Assembly: GCA_010015805.1 (NCBI GenBank)
Contig: ML978128.1
Span: 496,001 to 560,000 of the forward strand
Length of the DNA stretch: 64,000 nt
Source: Rhizodiscina lignyota
Lineage: Eukaryota; Ascomycota; Dothideomycetes; Aulographales; Rhizodiscinaceae
Direction of reading: 5' to 3'
Positions 46,920 through 57,500 of this stretch are shown here, piece by piece; the stretch's first letter is position 1; each line of letters begins with the position of its first letter. The position numbers were made by a program, and so were the translations under genes. The notes under the pieces were generated by a model that was not told the DNA's origin, searched no databases, and saw only the letters and a list, made by a program, of their open reading frames with translations.

Positions 46920-48388
46920 ATGAAACGCTCAGCTCCTTCAACTAAGGCCTTGCCAAAGGCGAAGAAACTTCGACCTGAGGTGCCAGAGTACCATCTTGCG
47001 CCGTCGTTGAAAGATGAGGACGGCAACATCATTTGGCCTGCTCCAAAGTCACAGATCGACAATGCAAGAAGATTCATACAAGAATGGTATGCAAATGACT
47101 ACAGTCAAGCTATCCGTCTGGTTCAGGCCTTCTGAGAGTGAAGCACCATTGCTGACATTGCTTCAGTGCTAAATCGAACAAACCCACTCTGATTGTTCCA
47201 GACAAAGACGCCGACGGCCTCACATCTGGTGCAATCCTTAGGACCACACTACGCCTTCTCGGCCTTCCAGAGGAGCTAATCGAAATCCATCTCCTGTCGA
47301 AGGGAACGACTGTCCACGATGAATCAGAACGCACTGCAATGGCCGCTCACTCACCGGCGTATATCTTCATTCTGGACCACGGATCCCGGCAATCGCCTCC
47401 AGCCATAGATCCGCCCCACAAGTGCCTCGTTATCGATCATCACCACATCCCGGACTCATCCAGTTTCCCCAAAGGCGCCGAATTTGTTAATGCCTGCAAC
47501 TGTCCGCCTGTACCTACGACATCCTTGCTTACCTACCTGATTTGCGAGACTCTTCATCCCGACGTGCCGTATCTCTGTGACTGGCTCGCGGTCATCGGGA
47601 CGTATGGCGATCTGAGCAGCACCATCAAATGGTCTCCACCTTTCCCGGACATGTCAGGCACGTTGAAGAAGTACACGAAGAAAGCACTCAACGACTGCGT
47701 CTCCTTACTAAACGGCCCTCGCCGTACAAATCTCTACGACACCATCACCGCCTGGACAGCGCTTCTCGCAGCCGCAGATCAAAGTACCACGGAACCGGAG
47801 GCGTACAAAGCAGACCTAGACAAGATCCTCGGCAACAAGCGCCTCATCCAAGCCCGCCAAGACATCCATGTCGAAGTCGAACGCTGCACGCACGTGGCGC
47901 CAAAGTTCAGCCGCGACGCCACGATCGCGGTGCTTCGCATCCGCTCGGCCTTCCAGGTGCACCCGGTCATCGCGACGCGCTGGGCCGGCACCCTGAGCTC
48001 GAAGAAGCTGCAGGTCGTGCTCGTCGCCAACGAGGGCTACATCCTCGGCAAGGTGAACTTCTCGTGCCGGATCCCGCGCTGTGCGCGAGCACGCGCGGCA
48101 GAAGAGGGTGGAGAGGAGGTGAACATTATTAATGTGCTGAAGGAGGCAGCTGGGCGGGGCGGAGATCTGCTCGAGCGAATGGGCGATAGCTTTGCGAGAG
48201 GGCATAAGGAGGCGAGTGGGGGCATCGTTGGGGCAGAAGAGTTTGAGGAACTAATGGGTGTGCTAGGGGTCGGGGAGAAACCGGACGGGCCGGGAAGTAA
48301 GAGTGATAGTCCGAAGAAGGCAAAGGCAGCTGGGCAAAAGAATACGTTGATGAATTACTTTGGTGCCAAGACTGGCGGAGGCATTTGA
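46920..48388 (+). CDS. DHH-family phosphoesterase (RecJ-like) with PIP-like C-terminus
   Basis: There are two exons, 46920-47086 and 47167-48388, with an 80-nt intron (GTATGC..TTCAG, phase 2) that joins FIQE and CAKSNKPTLIVPD, giving 462 residues. DHH-family motifs are in order: VPDKDADGLTSGAIL (residues 66-80, metal-binding Asp), FILDHGS (about 124-130), VIDHHH (about 144-149, the DHH core) and a DWLAVIGTYGDLS segment. A DHHA1-like C-terminal region with RWAGTLSSKKLQVVLVANEG and GGRGGDLL-type residues follows. The last residues QKNTLMNYFGAK form a PCNA-interacting PIP-like box. The N-terminus is a basic nuclear-type segment (MKRSAPSTKALPKAKKLRP). It may be a nuclear exonuclease or phosphoesterase in DNA metabolism. 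The substrate is not known. Its start lies 98 bp after the satellite. Confidence 0.8.
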
Positions 48389-51197
48389 GACGGTTGGTTC
48401 GAATGCACCTCACGTATCATTGGCGGAAGAGCTCCAAGATAGCGGTACATATGGAGGCCTGTTGAAGGCGAGGGCATATCACGGCGCCTGCCGGATAGCC
48501 GCCGGACGTTCCAGTGGGCGAGATTCCCGCGAGAAGAACGGTTTGATAGCTTCAGTTGGACCCCGTTTTGAAAGCAATTTACATCACAGTAAGCCGCAAC
48601 GTTCGCTCCGAGGACGATTCTGCATGCGAGTGAGCACTTCATACCCATCTGGACATCACCCAAATCTCGATCGCGATAATCACCGACCGGCAGTTCCGGA
48701 GAAGCTTATGGCGCAACTATCTGTGCACTGTAGTGTACATCAGAAGCACGCCTTGGCGCTCACGACTTGCTGCATCTATAGCAATAGCGGCTTAGGGGGC
48801 TTGCTAGGGGGTGCTATCACACGTGGCTCACTTGCGCGTGCGGAGAACCTGGGAGGTACGTCCCCAAGGTTCCAACCCCAGGGCTTGGCGCCGCTTGCCA
48901 TGGATTTGCTTGTCATCGCCGGGCATGTATGGAGCACTTCTCGAAGGAGTGGCTGCACGATCGGCATGCTTCCACGTGGTGCTCGCGTGGATGCAAGGCG
49001 TTCGTCGCGAGAAGGCTGCATGGAGAAGGTGCGAACATGGCTTCTATGCGTGCCGATACGAGACGTTGTATCGCCGACTAGGCCTGTATTTGAGGAATAT
49101 TTGAGATGTTTCTATGGCTATGGTAGCCAATTGGAATAAAGATGCGAGAATTGCGTCGATTTGTGTAAGACATGAACGAGCTTTTGCGAGAGAAAGGGGA
49201 GTGGTGATGGTGATGAGAAGACTGGAAAGAATATGAATGATGTAGAGAGAGGCCCAACAGCTAGAAAGTGAGGAGAGCCACAGGATTACCATCTGCCGAA
49301 AGTCTAGTGTATAACATGAAATACGTGAGTGTGCGTGATTAGATCGCAGGCCCACCTCCATAGATGTATTGCCCTTTCCGGCAGGATCGCTGATTCGCTG
49401 GATACAATCCTTCGCTCTTCGGGTAAGCTTCTAGAAACCGAGATAACCCTGACCGACTAGCGAATCTCCTGTCACCTGTAGACGCTGGCCTGGGGGTGGA
49501 GGGCTATTTGCATCGTTGGACAGGCGGGCCACGTTTCGAGGCTCTGCTTCTGCAACAGCGCGTACAAGGGTCGTATAACGCTACTTCTCGCTCGTTGTCT
49601 TCGTCAGCGTTAGTCTCGCCGTGCGATCCCTGAATCTGGAAGCCGTGTAGTTGCATAAGATGATGGAAGCAGCGAACCGCCCGAAGCTCGGCCATTTCAT
49701 GGACATTCAGGATGGCTTTTCGCAAGTCGCGTCGTCGGAAACGTCTCTCGCACGGTACGTGCACGATAGCAAGTATCGGGTAGTTGTTTCGCCCGAATGG
49801 GAAAGAAATCCCGACGTCACTTGAAGCAATAATTCACGAAGAACAAAGAGCGCATTCGCTTGAGAAATGCACGATTCCACGAGACCGCGAGAGATCTTTC
49901 GTAAACGTCGGGTACGAGGCGGACGCACCTCATCAATTTGACATGCTCCATCATCCACCCTGGCACGCAGCCCAGCATGGCCCGGACTGTCCCCTGCTTC
50001 CCCTTCTTCCACAAAGCTTCTGGAAAGGCGCAAGGGTCGGCTTCCGCAATATGCATGAGGCACGCGCGGGTGAGAGGAGGGGGTTTTGAATCTCTTCCGC
50101 CGCTCATGCCGCAATGCTCCAGCTGGTGGTCGAGTGGACGTCTCAAAAGCATGCCCAGACAGGCAATCAGGCTGATTCCTTGTAATTGCGTCGAGGCGGC
50201 CGTTTGGAAGTATGAATGCATCCGGAGAGGAGGCCGCGTGAGACGCTCGAGAAGGGCCATTCGAATGGGCTTGATGACATCCATCTGAACCCCGCCATGC
50301 CCCGCATCTCAGCACATGGCCAAGAGGGCGAATTGTAGGTAAACACTGCTTCCCACTACACTGACAAATGGCGTCAATTCCAGAGCTGTGGTAGACCGTG
50401 TAATTGAATAGACCTAGACAGGCATCCTTGACATTTGGCCGCCTGCGACTGACTTCCACCCTAATCTGCCCGCGGCGAGTTGGTCTGTTCGACGAATAGC
50501 TCGTCGCGTCCGAGCAATTCGCGAGCAGGCTTCGTGCGAGCAGGCCGCATGCGGTAACGCGCAAGAACAGGCGTCGTGTCGATGTCGTGCGAGCCTGCAA
50601 CGCTGTCTGTAGAGGGTGTACTACGAGCAGAGAGGGGGCTGCTCCAGCTGCTCCCAGACGAGTGGATCTGAAGAATGTGAGAGATGACCACTGGTCGGGA
50701 TGGGAGCGCGAGGGCGGAGTCCAGGTGAGGGATGACGATGCTCGTGCTAAGGTTTCGTGCACGTATTTAGGAAGGTGCCTCCGCTCTGCTGTGCTCGGAT
50801 TTCTTGGATGAAGACGGTTTTTGCATTGTTCCACGACGCTTTTCACTGCTATAAATCTAGTCGCAAGCCCCGGATCGAGGAGCTTGCTCACATCTTGACT
50901 TCAACTCCACCGCTCTCCACTCCTCCCTCCCACGAGACCTGACGCAGGATTCTCAAATACGCACCTGTAGCTGCTTAAGCCATCGCGGCGGCCCCACACT
51001 GCTGCAAGCGCCAGTGCAAGTACCGCACGAGTACGTCAGGGATCTACTTCTTCCGACGCTGGAGCTAGAGCTCCGATAGCTCCACTGAGCTCCTGCATCG
51101 GCAGCGTCACCCAGACGACATTTATCTAACTGCCCTGCAGGTTTTTTCTTCCCAAACTTGTCAATTCGACTTCTTTCCTTCTAGGCAAGAAATCAAA
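48389..51197. other. Long intergenic region, 2.8 kb
   Basis: No gene could be supported. Long open stretches occur on the minus strand (49707-50891 and 49817-50284) and the plus strand (48360-49139), but they overlap one another, start at non-ATG codons in two cases and show no domain. The right end is the FDH promoter and leader. Confidence 0.4.
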
Positions 51198-52684
51198 ATG
51201 GTATTTGTCCGCTCCGTCTCGCGTCTCGCCCGCCCTGCAGCCCAGTCGCTCTTCTGTGGCGCGTCGAGGAGGAGTAGTCTGACGCGGGGAGCTACGCTGC
51301 TACGCGGAGGATATCAAACGCGGCTAACATCAAGTCACACCCATCAGGGCAAGGTGCTTCTGGTCCTCTATGATGTGAGTTTCCCGTTCGGTTCTTCACA
51401 AAGGAAATGCTCTAGCAAGCCGAGAACTGGGCAGTTGCCGATGGCATTGAGTTCGTGCTGAGCTAATCCTTGTCATCAGGGCGGCATCCACGCCGAGCAA
51501 GAACCCCAGCTTCTAGGAACGACTGAGAATGAGCTCGGTATCAGGAAGTGGCTCGAGGATAACGGTCACACCCTCGTTACCACCTCAGACAAGGAGGGCG
51601 AGAACTCGAAATTCGACCAGGAGCTCGTTGACGCTGAGGTCATCATTACCACTCCGTACGTCTGGCCTCAGTGGGGCAGAAAGCTTCACTTAGAGCTATA
51701 GCTAACTCACCTACCAATCCTAAAGCTTCCACCCCGGTTACCTTACCGCAGAGCGTCTCGCCAAGGCGAAGAAGCTCAAGCTCGCAGTCACTGCCGGTAT
51801 TGGCTCCGACCACGTGGATCTCAATGCAGCCAACAAGACCAACGGCGGTATTACCGTTGCTGAGGTCACTGGCAGCAATGTCGTCTCCGTCGCCGAGCAC
51901 GTCGTCATGACCATCCTCACCCTCGTCCGCAACTTTGTCCCAGCTCACGAGCAGATCCAGGCAGGCGAGTGGAATGTCGCTGAGGTCGCTAAGAACGAGT
52001 ACGACCTTGAGAACAAGGTCGTCGGAACTGTCGCTGTTGGCCGTATTGGCGAGCGTGTGCTGAGGAGACTGAAGCCATTCGACTGCAAGGAGCTGCTGTA
52101 CTTCGACTACCAACCACTCTCGCCAGAGAAGGAGAAGGAGATCGGATGCAGGCGCGTCGAAAGTCTCGAAGAGATGCTTGCACAGTGCGACGTTGTCACC
52201 ATCAACTGCCCGCTGCACGAGAAGACAAGGGGACTGTTCAACAAGGATCTCATCTCCAAGATGAAGAAGGGTACGTCACTCTCATCTCCTATTCGCTCAT
52301 ATCGAGATTAGTACCTAACATAATTCCCAATTCACAGGCTCCTGGCTCATCAACACTGCCCGTGGTGCCATCGTCGTGAAGGAGGATGTCGCCGACGCCC
52401 TCAAGTCCGGCCAGCTCCGTGGCTATGGTGGTGACGTGTGGTTCCCACAGCCCGCTCCCAAGGACCACCCACTCCGCTATGCCAAGAACCCATGGGGAGG
52501 CGGGAATGCCATGGTTGCCCACATGTCCGGTACCTCGATCGACGCACAGAAGCGCTACGCCGCTGGTACCAAGGCCATCCTGGACAGCTACTTCTCCGGC
52601 CGCTTCGACTACAATCCCCAAGATCTTATCGTACACGATGGTGACTACGCGACCAAGGCGTATGGCCAGCGGGAGAAGAAGTAA
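51198..52684 (+). CDS. NAD-dependent formate dehydrogenase, mitochondrial
   Basis: There are four exons, 51198-51374, 51480-51655, 51726-52270 and 52338-52684, with introns of 105, 70 and 67 nt, giving 414 residues. An N-terminal presequence ([20 protein letters not shown] .. SRRSSLTRG) predicts mitochondria. The D-2-hydroxyacid dehydrogenase fold has [31 protein letters not shown], the nucleotide-binding [38 protein letters not shown] and the active-site region [15 protein letters not shown] with the catalytic His and Gln. The end YGQREKK is typical of fungal FDH. It oxidises formate to carbon dioxide and makes NADH. The first and third introns lie at positions that rebuild these motifs exactly. 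It converges with the small membrane protein gene (157 bp apart). Confidence 0.93.
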
Positions 52685-52841
52685 GCGTCTCGTCTCGTCA
52701 GCGTGATTTTCGGAGCGGACGAAAGGGGACGATGCTGTGATGATTTTTCGGGATACCGTCGTTGGAAAATGGGTATATAGCTTCGATCCAATCATGCAAA
52801 TTGAATCCATTGGCAGGCCAAATCCAATATAAATAGTTTCT

Positions 52842-53466
52842 TCAACCGTTCCTCCACCTCTCCCTTCCTGCTCTGTCGCCTCTGCCTTCTATCTCCCCGG
52901 CATCCTCCTCGTCGCTGCTGTCCATGAAGCCCTCTTCCAGATCCCGGCTCAGCCTCCTGTCGGAGAATTCTCCTCCCCGTCTAATTCTCTCCAACTCGCT
53001 TCTTCTCGCTTCCAACGCCTCGCGTCTCGCCGCTTCTATTCCGGACAGATTCACCAAATCTTCACCCTCGTCTTCGCCAATGATATCGTCGTCTCCGTTG
53101 TCACCTGCTCCTCGCATGCCTGATCCATCTACAACCCGAGAGCGTCTCCACCGCGCGCGTATTGAGGGTGGTAGGAAGAACGAGGCTAGCGCATCCTGGA
53201 GACGTGCCCGGAACGAATTCGTAGAGGTGGATATATTATCAAAGTCCAGCGCCGAATGTAGGGGGAGATATTGGGCGTAGCGTTGTCGGTGGCGGCGCCA
53301 GAGAGGAAGGAGGACGTATGTTAAGAGCAGGTAAAGGCTCAGAGCGAACACGGCGGGAATTAGGATTGTCTGGAATATGGCATACCAGGTCAGTATTGGA
53401 CAAAGTCCGTGAGGATGGGGCGGAGAGGGAGATAAGGGGTTGCAGCTGTACCTTGAAATTCGACAT
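52842..53466 (-). CDS. Small single-pass membrane protein, hypothetical
   Basis: There are two exons, a very short 53452-53466 (MSNFK, 15 nt) and 52842-53369, with an 82-nt intron (GTACAG..TTCCAG, phase 0), giving 180 residues. Immediately after the splice a strong transmembrane helix occurs (TILIPAVFALSLYLLLTYVL, residues 6-25). It is followed by LPLWRRHRQRYAQYL, whose positive charges place it on the cytosolic side. The remainder is soluble: FRARLQDALASFFLPP, an acidic stretch with DEGEDLVNLSG, and a charged helix with RREALEARRSELERIRRGG ending in an acidic/Arg tail. No family was recognised, and the compact helix-plus-charged-tail plan fits a fungal ER or mitochondrial outer-membrane protein, which is inference. 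Confidence 0.7.
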
Positions 53467-54554
53467 TTTGTATGAGTATTACAAGCCAAACTCGTTTCGA
53501 AACGGAAGGTGACAAGAAATAGATGATGTGGAGGTTCTAGATATGATACTATAACGCGCAACTACGCGACGCGCTCATGGTGGAACGCTTTCCGGTCGGC
53601 CCTCTGGTAGTCCGTGGGGTCCTTCCTGGAAAACTCCCGAAGCTCCTTCTTGAAGTGATAGAAGGGAAGCTTTAGCGCCTGACTTCGGCTGCTCTAGCTG
53701 CAGTAAAAGTGTCTTCTGCAAGATCTGTCAGAAGATAATGGCTTTGTAACCTCGGAACGGACCGACAACGGCCACGCAGCTGCTACGGTGCGCGTGGTTG
53801 GTGAGTGGATGACACGAGAGCTGAATCGCCGGTAAGACCTTAGGTACGGCGGCTGCACGCAAACAGACGGGACGGCCAAAGAGGACGAAGACGCCAGGAA
53901 TAGATGTTCTGATAGCAGGACAAAGCAAGTGACAGATGCACGACGATCGAGGCAGATGGAGAATTATCAAATAGCGGATCGGTGGCAGGATGGGCGTGGT
54001 TGGCGCGCGCCTGGCGGCCTTTCGGGCGTTTTGGCCGCTGTGACGCCTGCGCTCATGCCCTGCAAGCCACTCGAGCCCCTTTGTACGCAGCAGGTGAACG
54101 GCACGTTGAGCGCGCCAGAGAGCCAGAAACATCAAGTGAAACTGCCTCCCCAGTCCATCACCATCCCGAATCCACCCCCGCCGAGCAAAAGCACGCATAC
54201 TTGCGAGCCATCGCCCAAGCCCGCGCCCTAAATTCTCCACGCCGCTCTTCATGGGTGACGGGGCCATCCGCAAGGGCGACTCCTCCCTACCTTTGTTTCA
54301 ACTTCTCGCTCACGGCGCTGAGACCGCCTCGCGTGCCCTATACCGACTTGACCGGCTCCATTAGACTTCTATAGCGGATGCTTCGCCTTGCGGGCAATCT
54401 CTAACGTCATTTCCTACCGCATAACGTCCTCCTCGGCCTCAGACGTCGACTGCCCGCGCGCCTGGGGGCAAGCCCTCCCTCATCTCCTCGCCTCCGTCAA
54501 GGCACGTCCTGGGCCTCGAAACAGACCAGGCACCGCACAAACAGTGGCCTAGTC
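53467..54554. other. Intergenic, promoter of formin gene
   Basis: This is 1.1 kb without a supported gene. It covers the divergent promoters of the small membrane protein and the formin. A 181-codon minus frame (53728-54273) overlaps a plus frame at 53982-54374, and neither has a recognisable domain. Confidence 0.45.
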
Positions 54555-57500
54555 ATGCCCAGCAGCGTGTCGCAAGATGCCAAATCGAGACAGTCGTCAG
54601 GCGGGAAATCTTTCTTCTCGCGCTCGCGTTACAGAGCAGACACAAACGACAAACCTCTCCCCGACTCTCCAGCCAGCAGTGTGGGCTACAGCGTAGCAGG
54701 CTCGCAATCCTCACGACACTCGCGCAAAGACTCCGTGGGAGGAAGCGGACGGCCGGGGTCACCGGACGAAGGGGTTGGTCTGAATCAACAAGCGGGAATA
54801 ATAACGTCAATACCATACGATAGCGTGGCAGGCCGGAGCTCACCAACAAAGGTTGAATACCTCCCGAAAGACGACGAGCGGCCTTCCTCGCGTAAAACAC
54901 CGGGACAGATACAGCCACATCACCTAAATAAATCAAACCACGACTACCACCAATATCCTGCAATAATGGCGCCAAATGGCAGTGTCACGGGACCGCGTGC
55001 AGCGCCACAGACATCAAGAGATGGCTATTCGAATAGTAGTGGTGCCAGCGACCGCACAATGACCATGTCCAGCCAGCATTCTGGCAGAGGCGTCAGCGCC
55101 ATGAATGGTACCATGACCTCTGGTGGCAGTTATGGGTACAATTATGCGGCAACCAACAGCTCAGCATACTTTTCCAGCTTCTCCGGGGACTCTTCGAATC
55201 CACGGACATCCTCGGACCAAGCGAGTATACAATCTAATCATTCCGCAGGACGCCAGAGCAGTATACATTCTGTCCACCCGAACCAATCTCAAACAACCAT
55301 CTCATCCGCTAATTCAGATTCGAACCGGCACACTCTATTACCGACATACTCGAATACAGACCCTAGACAATCCCACTATCACAGCGGTTATGCCACCAGC
55401 GGCTACGCCACTCCTTCTACGCCTACATTCCAACCCGACTATCTTACACGGCCTGCAGACGACCGAATTGTAGAGCGGGAGTTCTTGACATTGATGCAGA
55501 AGCGAGGATGGGAAAAGATGCCGGAACAAGCGAAGCGGCAGATGGCGGCCTATCCCATCGAGAAGAAGTGGATGCTCGTGCATCAGGACAGGCTGAGCGA
55601 ATTCAAGAATGAGCAGTCGAGACGGAAACGTGCAACACAAGCCAGCTACTATGAAGGAGGTGGTCAAGGGCTGTTGGACAAGAGCCAGGAGGAGGGAACT
55701 CCAGAGTGGTATGTGAGGAAAGTCATGGACAACAGCATCACCGCCAAGCAGTTGCAGTCTCTGTCTGTTTCGCTGCGCACGCAGCCAATCGGATGGGTGA
55801 AGGGCTTTGTAGAAGCACAGGGCCAAATCGCGCTCACAAATGTCCTCGCAAAGATTAATCGACGACAAGGCCAAGGCCCTGCACCGCCGTCTGGAGGCAC
55901 CAATACCATGGACAAAGATCTGGATCGCGAATACGACATTGTGAAATGTCTCAAAGCGCTCATGAACAACAAGTATGGCGCGGACAACGCGCTCTCACAT
56001 TCAAGCATAGTCACTGCACTTGCCGCTTCTCTCATCTCACCACGACTCAATACCAGGAAACTGGTCAGCGAAGTCCTCACGTTCCTCTGTCACTGGGCCG
56101 ATGGGAAGGGTCACCAGAAAGTCCTCCAAGCCATGGACCATCTCAAGGCTCAGCAAGGCGAGAATGGGAGATTTGATGCTTGGATGCGTATTGTTGAAGT
56201 CACCGTCGATGGCCGTGGCAAGCTGGGCAGTCTTGTTGGTGCGAGCGATGAAGTGCGCAGCGGTGGCATTGGAGTGGAGAATCTGCTCATGGAATATGCT
56301 GTGGCGACGCTATTCCTCGTCAACATGGTGGTCGATGCAGCAGAGAGCCCAAAAGATTTGCAATTGAGATGCCATATAAGAGCACAGTTCACGGCATGCG
56401 GGATCAAGAGGATCTTGACGAAGATGGAAGACTTCCAATACGAGGTCATTAACAAGCAGGTTGAACGGTATCGCACAAACGAAGCGATCGACTACGAGGA
56501 CCTGCTGGAACGAGAGAATAGCAGTATCGTGGACAGCGTAGAAGGCGAGGTGAAGGATCTGAACGATCCAGTCCAAATTGCCGACGCGATCCTCAGCAAA
56601 GTCAGGAATACGAGGGCGAACGACTACTTCCTCAGCGCGATGCAGCACTTGCTGCTCATCCGGGACAATGAAAGTGAAGACCGGCTGAGACTGTTTCAGC
56701 TGGTGGACGCGATGATGAGCTACGTTGCAATGGACCGGAGATTACCGGACATGGACCTCAAACAAAGCCTGAACTTTACTGTGCAAAGTCTTCTGGACAA
56801 GCTATATACGGACAGCGAAGCACGGCAAGCGCGCGATGAGGCACTCGAGGCAAGGCAGCTTGCCGATAGTGCACTCGCGGAAAGAGATGAGATGCGCATC
56901 AAAGTCGAGCTTGGCGCGGATGGCTTGGTCAAGAAGCTGCAGAAGCAAATCGAGGAGCAGCAACAGATCATCGAACTCAGAGGCAGACAGAATGACGTGC
57001 TCAAGTCGGAACTGGCAGAACTGCAGCGCATACGGGCGCAAGAGTTGCAACGGAACGAACTTGAGACGAGAGAGCTCTACCTCATGCTGCGCGAAGCGAA
57101 TGATGCTGCCAACTCCAGCGCAAAGGCCGTAGGCAAGGAGGGCGTCGATCCCGCAAAGGAACGTGGTATCTTGGATCGCGAGAGGCTCATGGAGAAGCTT
57201 GCCATTCAACTTGAACGTGCGAAGACGCAGTCCAAGCTTGAAGGTAAGGTGTGGATGCAGGCTGCCCCGTCCGACAAGCTGCGTGAGCTCCGTGAGAAGA
57301 TGGACGGCCAGGAGGGAGAGTCAGAAGACTACGCCCATTTGGGCACCCAGTATCTTGGCACTTCGCGTGCAAAGAGTGGAATGGTGCGCCGCAAACCAAT
57401 TGGAGCGCAAGCTGGAGCGGAACTGTCTCCAGCAGAAGGCGAGGAAGATGAAGATGCTGAGGTGTATGAGAAAGCCAGGGTGGTGGAGGTCAAGAGACCC

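Noticed and set aside
48360-49139. 259-codon plus frame after the DHH gene
   Set aside because: It begins inside the DHH coding region, uses a non-ATG start and has no recognisable motif.
49707-50891. 394-codon minus-strand frame as a gene
   Set aside because: The start codon would be GTG, composition is Arg/Ser-rich without any domain, and other frames overlap it. It is consistent with chance openness.
53728-54273. 181-codon minus frame upstream of the formin
   Set aside because: No domain, overlaps open frames on the other strand and lies in a promoter region.
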